NCBI RefSeq assembly: GCF_006715045.1
Contig: NZ_VFML01000001.1
Coordinates: 4,308,501 to 4,372,500 of the forward strand
DNA length: 64,000 bases
Origin: Amycolatopsis cihanbeyliensis
GTDB lineage: Bacteria > Actinomycetota > Actinomycetes > Mycobacteriales > Pseudonocardiaceae
Reading direction: 5' to 3'
The translations under genes were made by a program, and so were the position numbers. Below, in pieces: positions 8,759 through 20,280 of the stretch. Below the pieces are notes generated by a model. That model was not told the DNA's origin, made no database searches, and saw nothing but the letters and a program-made list of their open reading frames with translations. Within the stretch, counting starts at the first letter, position 1; the number at the start of each line of letters is the position of its first letter.

Positions 8759-9571
8759 CTAGAACCAGCGCTCCAGCACCTGCGCGACGCCGTCCTCGGA
8801 GTTGGGGGCGGTCACCTCGTCGGCCGCCGCCCGGACCACGGGGTGCGCGTTGGCCATCGCCACCCCGTGCCCCGCCCAGCCCAGCATCGCCAGGTCGTTG
8901 GGCATGTCCCCGAAGGCGATGATCCGGTCCTGTTCCACCGCGAGGCGCTCGGCCACCTCGGCCAGCCCGGTCGCCTTGGTGATCCCGGGCGCGGACAGCT
9001 CGATCAACCCGGCGCCGGTGGAGAATGTGATGTTCACCGCATCGCCCAGTGCCGCCTCGGCCGCTTCCACCATCTCGTCCGAGTTCATTCCGGCCCTGCT
9101 CACCAGCAGTTTCACCGCCTTGTGCCCGAGTACCTCGCCACGTGGTGCGGTCATTCCCTCCCCGTCGCCCCACGGGTTGTAGTACTCGTGCTCGATCACG
9201 AAATGCCGAAGTCCCTGGTCAGCGGCTCGTGTCCCGGTCCGTTCGGCGGCGAGCCGGCAGCCGGGCAGCGCGTGTTCCAGCGCATCGGCCAGGTCGTGCA
9301 GCAGCACCGGCTCGAGCCCGTGCACACCGAGCACCCGGTCCGCGCCGATGTCGTAGAGCACCGCGCCGTTGGCGCACACGGCGTAGCCGGTCAGCCCCGC
9401 CGCGCAGGCGATCGGTGGGATCCACCGCGGCGGCCGGCCGCTGACGAGCACGAACGGCGTTCCGTCCGCGATCACCCGGTGTACCAGGGAACGGGTGCGG
9501 GAGCTGAGCTCCTCGGTCGGAGTGAGCAGGGTTCCGTCGACGTCCGAGGCGATCAGTTGAGGTTTGTCCAC
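8759..9571 (-). CDS. HAD-superfamily hydrolase, Cof/YbiV type
   Basis: A 270-residue HAD phosphatase with all four motifs: I, SDVDGTLL at the N-terminus (nucleophile and acid/base Asp); II, VLVSGR; III, the lysine in GHKAVKL or the later ITKATGL; IV, AFGDMPNDLAML. A type-C2 cap lies between motifs II and III. Cof-like enzymes dephosphorylate small sugar phosphates or pyridoxal phosphate; the substrate here is unknown. The GTG at 9571 gives an N-terminus directly before the first beta strand; a TTG at 9604 is the longer alternative. Divergent from the F420-type oxidoreductase; a lipoprotein gene follows at once. Confidence 0.85.
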   Translation of the reverse strand: MDKPQLIASDVDGTLLTPTEELSSRTRSLVHRVIADGTPFVLVSGRPPRWIPPIACAAGLTGYAVCANGAVLYDIGADRVLGVHGLEPVLLHDLADALEHALPGCRLAAERTGTRAADQGLRHFVIEHEYYNPWGDGEGMTAPRGEVLGHKAVKLLVSRAGMNSDEMVEAAEAALGDAVNITFSTGAGLIELSAPGITKATGLAEVAERLAVEQDRIIAFGDMPNDLAMLGWAGHGVAMANAHPVVRAAADEVTAPNSEDGVAQVLERWF

Positions 9572-9572
9572 A
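9564..9572 (+). promoter_or_regulatory. DnaA box TTGTCCACA
   Basis: A perfect actinobacterial-type DnaA box that overlaps the GTG start of the HAD gene on the other strand. It is the third such box within 880 bp. Confidence 0.45.
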
Positions 9573-9624
9573 GGTCCATCATCCCGGATGCCGACCGTCG
9601 CCAAGCACTGTCGGCGGTTACTAC

Positions 9625-9630
9625 TACCTT
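9625..9630 (+). promoter_or_regulatory. -10 element TACCTT of leaderless promoter
   Basis: TACCTT is followed by 6 nt and then the GTG start at 9637, the spacing for a transcript that begins at the start codon. No ribosome binding site is visible. Confidence 0.5.
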
Positions 9631-9636
9631 GGCCAC

Positions 9637-10530
9637 GTGCGCGTTGGCATTGTGATTCTTCCGGAAGACCGTTGGTGGGCAGCCGAGCCCAAGTGGCGTG
9701 CGGCCGAGGAGTACGGCTTCGACCACGCCTGGACCTACGACCACCTGGGCTGGAGATCGCTGGTCGACGGGCCGTGGTTCGATGCCGTGCCCACGTTGAC
9801 CGCGGCCGCGACCGTCACCTCCAGGCTCCGACTGGGCACTTTCGTCGCCTCCCCGAACTTCCGGCACCCGGTGCCGTTCATGCGGGAGCTGAACACCCTG
9901 GACGACGTCGCGGACGGCCGCATCGTCGTCGGGCTCGGCGCGGGCTCGGCCTCCTACGACGCGCGGGTGCTCGGCCACCCCGAGCTGTCCGCCAAGCAGC
10001 GGGCGGATCGGTTCATCGAGTTCACCGAGGCGCTGGACGGCCTGCTCACCACGGACAAGTTCGACTACCAGGGCAGCTACTTCACCGCGGTCGGCGCCCG
10101 TAACCTGCCGGGCCCGGTGCAGCGCCCGCGGATGCCCTTCCTGATCGCCGCGAACGGGCCCCGCACGATGCGGGTGGTCACCCGCTTCGGCGGTGGCTGG
10201 GTGACCACCGGGCGCAGCTCCGAGTCGATGGAGGAGTGGTGGCGCAGCATCGGCGAGCTCACCGGGCGGTTCGAGGAGGTGCTCGGGAAGAGCGACCGGG
10301 ACCCCGCGGAGATCCACCGGTACCTCAGCCTGGACGCCGCCCCGCAGTACTCGATGACCAGTGCGCAGGCGTTCGCCGACGCGGCGGGGCGGGCGGCCGA
10401 GCTCGGCTTCACCGACGTCGTCGCGCACTGGCCGCGCAGCACCGGCCCGTACCAGGGGCACGAGGCGGTACTGGAACAGATCGTCGAGGACGTACTACCG
10501 GAGTTGCAGGACTCTAGTCCAACCGGGTGA
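9637..10530 (+). CDS. LLM-class F420-type oxidoreductase
   Basis: A 297-residue bacterial-luciferase-like (beta/alpha)8 barrel. Family features include the N-terminal RVGIVILPEDRWW strand, DHAWTYDHL, the LRLGTFVASPNFRHP block and the GRIVVGLGAGS loop. Such actinobacterial proteins usually bind coenzyme F420 (sometimes FMN) and oxidise or reduce small metabolites in the cytoplasm; the substrate cannot be inferred. Leaderless GTG start. A strong hairpin lies between its 3' end and the convergent DUF6541 gene. Confidence 0.85.
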   Translation: MRVGIVILPEDRWWAAEPKWRAAEEYGFDHAWTYDHLGWRSLVDGPWFDAVPTLTAAATVTSRLRLGTFVASPNFRHPVPFMRELNTLDDVADGRIVVGLGAGSASYDARVLGHPELSAKQRADRFIEFTEALDGLLTTDKFDYQGSYFTAVGARNLPGPVQRPRMPFLIAANGPRTMRVVTRFGGGWVTTGRSSESMEEWWRSIGELTGRFEEVLGKSDRDPAEIHRYLSLDAAPQYSMTSAQAFADAAGRAAELGFTDVVAHWPRSTGPYQGHEAVLEQIVEDVLPELQDSSPTG

Positions 10531-10603
10531 GGCTTGGTTGGTTGTGAAACCAGCTCCCACCATGGCGCGTCGATTCTGACGCACAGGGAGTAACAGTGGG
10601 ACG

Positions 10604-10641
10604 GTTCGCCCGCGGCGCGGTGATATCTCAAGCGGGCGAAC
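10604..10641. repeat. 9-bp inverted repeat in convergent intergenic region
   Basis: GTTCGCCCG (10604-10612) and CGGGCGAAC (10633-10641) form a 9-bp stem with a 20-nt loop, between the F420-type oxidoreductase and the main terminator hairpin. It could help termination. Confidence 0.5.
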
Positions 10642-10670
10642 GGGTGCTTCCCCGGGGGGTTGGGGAACCG

Positions 10671-10715
10671 CGGTTCCCGTGCGGTGGCAGGGGGAGACCT
10701 ACCGCACGGGAACCG
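10671..10715. terminator. bidirectional hairpin terminator
   Basis: A perfect 15-bp inverted repeat (10671-10685 with 10701-10715) and a 15-nt loop ends right at the stop codon of the minus-strand DUF6541 gene and 140 nt after the plus-strand oxidoreductase stop. It is GC-rich without a T-tract, as is common in actinobacteria, and can serve both convergent genes. Confidence 0.75.
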
Positions 10716-14611
<3,896 letters not shown>

Positions 14612-14615
<4 letters not shown>

Positions 14616-15535
14616 GTGAGGCGACCGAGCGGGTGGAGCCCGCCGTGACCCCCCGCAGGGGCCCGGTGGGCGGTGTGCTGGGCGTGCTGAAGACCGCCCG
14701 GCCACGGCAATGGGTGAAGAACGTCCTGGTCTTCGCGGCGCCGTTCACCGGCGTGCAGCTCGGGGACGGTGCGGTGCTCCTGGACGCGGCGATCGCATTC
14801 GTGGCGTTCTCGCTCGTCGCCTCCTCGGTATACCTGATCAACGACGCGGTGGATGTGGAGGCCGACCGGGCGCATCCGACCAAGCGCAACCGGCCGATCG
14901 CCGCCGGGGTGGTGCCGGTGCGGGTGGCCTACGCGGCCGCCGTGCTGTTCTTCGCCGGTGGGATGGCGGTCGGCCTGCTCGCCAATCCGAAGCTGCTGAT
15001 CGTGCTGGGTGTGTACGAGGCGATCCAGCTCGGTTACTGCTTCGGGTTGAAGCACCAGCCGGTGATCGATCTCGCGATCGTGGGTTCCGGCTTCCTGATG
15101 CGGCTGATCGCCGGTGGCGTCGCGACCGGTATCTCGCTGTCCCAGTGGTTCCTGCTGGTCACCGCGTTCGGCTCGCTGTTCATGGTGGCCGGCAAGCGCT
15201 ACGCCGAGGTGATGCTGTTCGAGCGCACCGGCGCGAAGATCCGGTCCTCGTTGAAGAAGTACTCGGCGAGCTACCTGCGCTTCGTCTGGGCCACCTCGGC
15301 CGCGATCCTGATCATGTCCTACTGCCTGTGGGCGTTCGAGCAGCAGCAGCGGGCGCCGGAGTCGGTGTGGGCGGTCATCTCGATCGTGCCACTGGTGCTC
15401 GCGGTGCTGCGCTACGCCGTGGACGTGGACGGCGGCAATGCGGGCGAACCGGAGGAGATCGCCCTGCGCGACCGGGTGCTCCAGGTGCTCGGCGCTTCCT
15501 GGATGGCGAGCCTGGTGATCTCCTACTACCTGTGA
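14612..15535 (+). CDS. ubiA: decaprenyl-phosphate phosphoribosyltransferase (DPPR synthase, UbiA family)
   Basis: Transfers phosphoribose from PRPP to decaprenyl phosphate, the first committed step to the arabinose donor. A 307-residue UbiA-fold protein with about eight or nine membrane helices. The first aspartate-rich motif NDxxDxxxD is at residues 77-85, followed by RAHPTKRNRP, which is typical of the Rv3806c group; the second conserved region includes GKRYAEV. ATGA overlap with the phosphatase gene. An AftB-like GT-C follows after 61 nt, as in M. tuberculosis (Rv3806c-Rv3805c). Confidence 0.92.
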
Positions 15536-15583
15536 ATCACCACCCAAAACCGATTAGATAACAGGGAAGTCACAGCTACGTCG

Positions 15584-15589
15584 TACAGT
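15584..15589 (+). promoter_or_regulatory. -10 element TACAGT of leaderless promoter
   Basis: TACAGT ends 7 nt before the ATG at 15597; it also overlaps an upstream GTG (15588), which makes that GTG an unlikely start. Confidence 0.45.
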
Positions 15590-15596
15590 GGCGTGG

Positions 15597-17117
15597 ATGT
15601 CGCAGCACCCGTTGAGCGTCACTAGTACACACAGTGGTTCTGGTGACTACCGGCAGTGGCCCTCGTGGGGGACGCCCGCGGTGGTGGCCCTGTTCTCCAC
15701 CGCAGCCTTCCTCGTCGTCCGCACGCACCTGATCGACGACACCTACATCACCCTGGCCTACGCCGAGAACCTCGCCTTCCACGGGCACTGGGGACTGATC
15801 GACGAGGGCACCTCGAACACCGCCACCTCGCCGCTGAACGTGCTGCTGCTGGCGGTCGTCACGGTGCTGGTCCGGGACGCCGTGTTCGCCGCGGGGGTGC
15901 TGTTCGTCGCCTGCCAGGTGGTGTTGCTGCTCGGGCTGCGCAGGCTCGGCACGAGCATCGGCCTGCCCCGCTGGTTCGCCCCGATGAGCGTCGGCCTGCT
16001 GACCGTGAACCCGTTGTTGCTGTCCTCGGTGGGTCTGGAGATCGCACTCGGCGCGGCGGCGCTGTCCTGGCTGGTGGTGTGCGCGACCGAGCGGCGGCCG
16101 GCCGCTCTGGGTGCCGTGGCCGGCTTGCTCGCCCTGATCCGCCTGGACCTGCTGGTGTTCGTGGTGGTGATCGTGCTCGCCCGCAGGCGGTTCTGGGTCG
16201 GCGCCCTGCGCTCACTCGCCGCCTTCGCCGCGGTGGCCCTGCCGTGGTTCCTGTTCAGCTGGTTCGTCCTCGGATCGGCGGTGCCGGACACGCTGATCAT
16301 CAAGACCCTGCAGCGGTCCTGGGGCGAATGGAGCTTCTCCACCGGGGTTGAGCTCTACCTGCGGCGCTACCCGCAGGCCACGCTGCTGTCCTTCCTGCCC
16401 GCGCTGGCCGGTGGCGTACTGGGACTGCCCTGGTTGATCGGGGTGCTGCGGGGTGCGGCCAAGGCCCGTTCGCTGCTGCCGTTCGCCGCGCTCGCGGTGG
16501 GTGGGGTGCTGCACTACGCCGCCTACATGTGGCTGGATGTGCCGCCGTACCACTGGTACTACGGCCCGAGCATCATCGCTGCCACGGTGTTCCTGGTCGC
16601 GATGAGCGCCCGCTGGACCCCGCACCTCGGCCTGGCGGCCCCGGCCGTGTTGACCGCGGCCAGTGTCGCGGTGTACGCCGCGCCAGGCCTGCCGCGCGAC
16701 TTCCCGCCGATGACCACCAACCACGCCAGCTCGCAGCGCTACCTGGAGATCGGCACCCAGATCGGCCGGATCGTGCCCGGTGCGACCGTGCACAGCGCGG
16801 GCGAGGTCGGTGCCCTTGCCTACGCCTGTTCCTGCGCCCTGGTGGACCTGTTCTCCGACCGCGGCGCGGTCGGCCCGGCCATCACCGAGCGGGAGGATCG
16901 CAGCGGTCCGATCGGGCGCGCGCTGTTGGAGGTGAACTTCGAGTTCCTGGACCGGGGGGTGCGCCCCGCCCACCCCGAGTTCGTGCTGGAGACCACCCCG
17001 GTGGCCGCCCCGCCGCGCGCGCTGGCCAGTTGGACCATCACCTCGCCCTGGGTCGGCACCCGGCAGCTCTACCTGGTCCGGGCGGTCGACGCCCGCGCCC
17101 CGAACGCCCAGTGGTGA
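15597..17117 (+). CDS. AftB-like GT-C arabinofuranosyltransferase candidate
   Basis: A polytopic membrane protein of 506 residues. Near the first membrane helix it has the loop LIDDTYITLAYAENLA, with the acidic pair typical of GT-C enzymes, then about nine helices and a soluble tail. The place directly after the DPPR synthase gene is that of aftB (Rv3805c), which caps arabinan with beta-1,2-arabinofuranose, but the GNGPVFN.GERVE block of true AftB is weaker here than in the protein at 5622-7304. It could be a positional aftB or a related polyprenyl-sugar transferase. ATG start chosen from the leaderless promoter spacing; GTG at 15588 is the alternative. Confidence 0.7.
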   Translation: MSQHPLSVTSTHSGSGDYRQWPSWGTPAVVALFSTAAFLVVRTHLIDDTYITLAYAENLAFHGHWGLIDEGTSNTATSPLNVLLLAVVTVLVRDAVFAAGVLFVACQVVLLLGLRRLGTSIGLPRWFAPMSVGLLTVNPLLLSSVGLEIALGAAALSWLVVCATERRPAALGAVAGLLALIRLDLLVFVVVIVLARRRFWVGALRSLAAFAAVALPWFLFSWFVLGSAVPDTLIIKTLQRSWGEWSFSTGVELYLRRYPQATLLSFLPALAGGVLGLPWLIGVLRGAAKARSLLPFAALAVGGVLHYAAYMWLDVPPYHWYYGPSIIAATVFLVAMSARWTPHLGLAAPAVLTAASVAVYAAPGLPRDFPPMTTNHASSQRYLEIGTQIGRIVPGATVHSAGEVGALAYACSCALVDLFSDRGAVGPAITEREDRSGPIGRALLEVNFEFLDRGVRPAHPEFVLETTPVAAPPRALASWTITSPWVGTRQLYLVRAVDARAPNAQW

Positions 17118-17164
17118 CTCGGCGTTGTTTTCGAAACGCGCGTCACGAGCGGCGCCACGGGGGC

Positions 17165-17416
17165 TCAGTGCCGGGATCTGCGGCGCTGCGCCGCGGAGGG
17201 CCGGGGCGGCGGCAGCCTGCGCGTGGCGGCGGAGGGGGCCGGAGTGGCCTCGCCCGCCCGCTCGGTCGCCACGCGGATCGCCTCCAGCAGTTCCCGCTGG
17301 AGCTGGGTGTGCGGGCGTTGCGTGGCTTCCGGCGTCAGTCGCAGGTCGACCACGGCCCCGGTGGGCGTGACCGTGACCGCGACCGAACCGTCCGCGTTAC
17401 TGGCCTCCCCGTGCAT
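17165..17416 (-). CDS. small YbaB/EbfC-like protein
   Basis: 83 residues. The segment from about residue 8 to 52 (GSVAVTVTPTGAVVDLRL, then a helix with LLEAIRVATERAGE) resembles the short YbaB/EbfC-like proteins common in actinobacteria, often near ESX genes; some of these bind DNA. The tail is Pro/Arg-rich. The start is well supported: TACATT on this strand (17423-17428) sits exactly 6 nt before the ATG. It is convergent with the GT-C gene and may be cotranscribed with nothing else. Confidence 0.6.
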   Translation of the reverse strand: MHGEASNADGSVAVTVTPTGAVVDLRLTPEATQRPHTQLQRELLEAIRVATERAGEATPAPSAATRRLPPPRPSAAQRRRSRH

Positions 17417-17422
17417 ACACTT

Positions 17423-17428
17423 AATGTA
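17423..17428 (-). promoter_or_regulatory. -10 element TACATT of leaderless promoter
   Basis: On the minus strand TACATT is followed by 6 nt and the ATG of the YbaB-like gene, ideal for a leaderless transcript. Confidence 0.5.
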
Positions 17429-17461
17429 GGCCGGTCACTCGGCCGGGTGAAGCGCGGGTGG

Positions 17462-18217
17462 TCAGATGGGCAGCCTGCGGAAGATCGGCCGGGGAACGTG
17501 CCGCAGGGCCGACATCACGAGCCGGAACTGGGCGGGAGCCCACACCAGCTCCTTGCGCTTGCGTACCGCGTCCACCGCGACCTCGGCGACCTGCTCGGCG
17601 GTCTGCTCCAGCGGCGCCTTGGCCATCCCCTCGGTCATCTTGGTCTTCACCTGACCGGGCCGCACCACGGTGACCCGCACGCCGTGCGGGCGCAGCGCCT
17701 CGCCCAGCCCGAGGTAGAACCCGTCGAACCCGGCCTTGGTGGAGCCGTAGAGGAAGTTCGCCCGGCGAACCCGCTCGCCGGCCACGGAGGACAGCGCGAG
17801 CACCGCGCCGTGCCCCTGCTTCTTCAGCCGGTCGGCCAGCGCCACCCCGACCGACACCGCCGCGGTGTAGTTCACCGAGGCCAGCTCGACCGCCTTGGCA
17901 TGGTCCTGCCAGACCTGCTCGGCGTCGCCCAGCAGTCCAAAGGCGACGACCGTCAGGTCGATATCACCGTCGCCGAACGACTTGTCGATCACGGCGGGGT
18001 GCGCGGCGGTGTCCTGGGCGTCGAAATCCACACAGGACACCTCGGCGCCCGCCGTGCGCAGCCGCTCGGCCGCGGCGTCCAGCCGGGGCGAGGGCCGGGC
18101 CGCGAGCACGATCCGCAACGGTCGTGCGGCGAGGTAGCGCTCCGCGACGGCGAGCGCGATGTCCGAGGTGCCGCCGAGCAGCAGCAGTGACTGGGGATTG
18201 CCTACAGCGTCGATCAC
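17462..18217 (-). CDS. dprE2: decaprenylphospho-beta-D-erythro-pentofuranosid-2-ulose 2-reductase
   Basis: NADH-dependent reductase that completes the epimerisation of decaprenyl-phosphoryl-ribose to decaprenyl-phosphoryl-arabinose together with DprE1. A short-chain dehydrogenase of 251 residues: nucleotide-binding [12 protein letters not shown] at the N-terminus, catalytic serine in ALSSVAGER, and YGSTK (YxxxK). Length matches M. tuberculosis DprE2 (254). The GTG at 18217 overlaps the dprE1 stop by 4 nt (GTGA), so the pair is translationally coupled. In M. tuberculosis aftA and the emb genes follow; here they do not. Confidence 0.95.
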   Translation of the reverse strand: MIDAVGNPQSLLLLGGTSDIALAVAERYLAARPLRIVLAARPSPRLDAAAERLRTAGAEVSCVDFDAQDTAAHPAVIDKSFGDGDIDLTVVAFGLLGDAEQVWQDHAKAVELASVNYTAAVSVGVALADRLKKQGHGAVLALSSVAGERVRRANFLYGSTKAGFDGFYLGLGEALRPHGVRVTVVRPGQVKTKMTEGMAKAPLEQTAEQVAEVAVDAVRKRKELVWAPAQFRLVMSALRHVPRPIFRRLPI

Positions 18218-19584
18218 AGGTTCAACCTTCGTGCCATATCCGAGGCGAAAACGCCGTCCGGGTCGTATGCGTTGCGAATCTTGCGCCACTCGTCGAGGCG
18301 CGGGTAGCCCTGCTGGATCGCCTCCGGCGAGGCACGGGACTCCTTGGCCAGGTAGTGCCGCCCACCCGCGTCCAGCACCATCGTGTCCAGCTCGGCGCAC
18401 AGCTCGGTGAGGCCGCGCCCGACCGGAATGTCCACGCACAGGGTCCAGCCGGGCTTGGGGAAGGACAGCGGCGCCTGGTTACCCTCGCCGAACCGTTTGA
18501 GCACGTTCAGCGCCGAGACCTGGCCGCGCTCGGTCATCGCGGCCAGCGCCGAGCGGATCACGTCCGCGCGTTCCAGCGGCACCACGAACTGGTACTGCAG
18601 GAAGCCGTGCGGCCCGTAGCCGCGGTTCCACTCGCCGATGATGTCCAGCGGGTGCAGGAACTGGGTGATGTTCTGCACCGCGCCCAGCTTGGTCGGCGAC
18701 TTGCGGTACCAGAGCTCGCTGAAGACCCGGCCGGTGAACCTGTTCAGCAGGCCGGGCGGGAACACGTTCGGCACGGTGAGCAGCTGCGGGGCGTCGAACT
18801 TCAGCGGGTTCGCCCGCAGCTTCTTCGGCAGGTCCTCGAGCTTGGCGTGGTTCGCCCTGGTGAGCAACCCGCGGCCGAAGTGCGGTCCGGTGGTCACCGC
18901 GTCGAACCAGGACACCGACTCGGCGTACTTCTCGTCGTCGGTGGACTGCCGCTCCATCAGCTCGTCCAGGTTGTCGATCTGCTCGGTGTCCACCACGAAG
19001 TAGGCGGTCTCGACCTGTTCGAGGCGCAGCGTGGCGCGCAGCACGATCCCGGTGAGCCCCATCCCGCCCACGGTGGCCCAGAACAGTTCGGACTCGGCGC
19101 CCTCCGGGGTGAGCGTGCGTACCCGGCCGTCCGCGGTGAGCAGGTCCATGGACAGCACGTGGTTGCCGAAGCTGCCGACCACGTGGTGCGCCTTGCCGTG
19201 GATGTCCGCGCCGATCGCGCCGCCGATGGTGACCTGCCGGGTGCCCGGCAGCACCGGGATCCACAGGCCGAACGGCAGCGCCGCGCGCATCAGGGTGTCC
19301 AGGCTGACCCCGGCGTCGACCACGACCGTCCCGCTGTCGGCGTCCACCGAGTGGATCCGGTCCAGCGCGGTCATGTCGATCACCAGGCCGCCCGCGTTCT
19401 GCGCGGGGTCGCCGTAGGAGCGGCCCAGCCCGCGGGCGATCACGCCGCGATCGCCCGATTCGGCGACGGCGCGCGCGATGCGGTCGATGTCGGGGGTGCT
19501 CAGCACCTCGGCGACCGTCGGCGCGGTACGCCCCCAGCCGGTGAGGGCCTTTCGCTCGGTGTTTGCTCGGATCGCTGCGCTCAC
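18214..19584 (-). CDS. dprE1: decaprenylphosphoryl-beta-D-ribose oxidase
   Basis: FAD-dependent oxidase that converts decaprenyl-phosphoryl-ribose to the 2'-keto intermediate; it is essential for arabinan synthesis in mycobacteria. The 456-residue protein shows the FAD-binding blocks [10 protein letters not shown] and [19 protein letters not shown], and the C-terminal substrate domain ending FASDMARRL. The cysteine that benzothiazinones attack in M. tuberculosis (Cys387) is conserved here as C383 in PGWTLCVD, and the catalytic lysine (K418) as K414 in AKESR. GTG start with a TACCCT box 7 nt upstream on the minus strand. First gene of the dprE1-dprE2 operon, divergent from gtrA. Confidence 0.96.
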   Translation of the reverse strand: MSAAIRANTERKALTGWGRTAPTVAEVLSTPDIDRIARAVAESGDRGVIARGLGRSYGDPAQNAGGLVIDMTALDRIHSVDADSGTVVVDAGVSLDTLMRAALPFGLWIPVLPGTRQVTIGGAIGADIHGKAHHVVGSFGNHVLSMDLLTADGRVRTLTPEGAESELFWATVGGMGLTGIVLRATLRLEQVETAYFVVDTEQIDNLDELMERQSTDDEKYAESVSWFDAVTTGPHFGRGLLTRANHAKLEDLPKKLRANPLKFDAPQLLTVPNVFPPGLLNRFTGRVFSELWYRKSPTKLGAVQNITQFLHPLDIIGEWNRGYGPHGFLQYQFVVPLERADVIRSALAAMTERGQVSALNVLKRFGEGNQAPLSFPKPGWTLCVDIPVGRGLTELCAELDTMVLDAGGRHYLAKESRASPEAIQQGYPRLDEWRKIRNAYDPDGVFASDMARRLNL

Positions 19585-19591
19585 TCGCCCC

Positions 19592-19597
19592 AGGGTA
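19592..19597 (-). promoter_or_regulatory. -10 element TACCCT of leaderless dprE1 promoter
   Basis: TACCCT on the minus strand ends 7 nt before the GTG start of dprE1 at 19584. Confidence 0.45.
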
Positions 19598-19743
19598 GCG
19601 ATGCCCGGAACATGATCGTGTGGTGACCGCTTCTACACTGTATTACCGCAGGCGCGCCGCCGCGTACCTTGCCAAGGGGAGTTCCGCGACGGCCCTTACA
19701 CTTTCCCGCGTCGAGACGAAACCAGACCGGCGAGGTTGATGCA

Positions 19744-20214
19744 GTGGTGGCGACGGATCCATACGCAGAAGTCGACCCGGCCCGATCGGCCTCGCCCGGA
19801 CTGCCCGGCCAGCTGATCCGGTTCGCGCTCATCGGCGGATTCTGTGCCCTGCTGGACTTCGGTACCTACCAGGGGCTACTCGCGCTGGGCATGGTCACCG
19901 CCCCGTGGGTGGATCTGGCGCGGGCGATGAGTTTCGTGGTCGGCACCAGCACCGCCTTCTTTCTTAACCGCAAATTCACATTCGCCGGTGGACACCGGAA
20001 CGGTGTCGGGCAGATCGGCGGTTTCGTCCTGCTGTACACGGTGACGTTCTTCGTCGCGGTGGGGATGAACCGTTGGATGCTGTACCTGTTGCCGGACTTC
20101 GAACCACGAACCAGCGTCGCCTGGGTCATCTCGCAGGCAACCGCCACCACTATCAACTTCGTCATGCTGAAGTGGGTCGTGTTCCGCGAGCCGCGCCCCG
20201 AACGCACACAGTGA
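19744..20214 (+). CDS. GtrA family membrane protein (Rv3789-like)
   Basis: A 156-residue protein with four membrane helices and the GtrA hallmarks: LIRFALIGG.CALLDFGTY in the first helix, FFLNRKFTFAG in the second loop, and a C-terminal FVMLKWVVFRE. M. tuberculosis Rv3789, next to dprE1 as here, has been proposed to flip decaprenyl-phosphoryl-arabinose or to recruit arabinosyltransferases. GTG at 19744 chosen from the GAGG about 8 nt upstream; a GTG at 19747 is equally possible. Divergent from dprE1. Confidence 0.85.
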   Translation: MVATDPYAEVDPARSASPGLPGQLIRFALIGGFCALLDFGTYQGLLALGMVTAPWVDLARAMSFVVGTSTAFFLNRKFTFAGGHRNGVGQIGGFVLLYTVTFFVAVGMNRWMLYLLPDFEPRTSVAWVISQATATTINFVMLKWVVFREPRPERTQ

Positions 20215-20280
20215 ATGGCCCACCGTGCCGGGCCTGTACCTTGGCAGCGGTGTTCGAGTCTTTTGGAGGACTGAGGTCTG

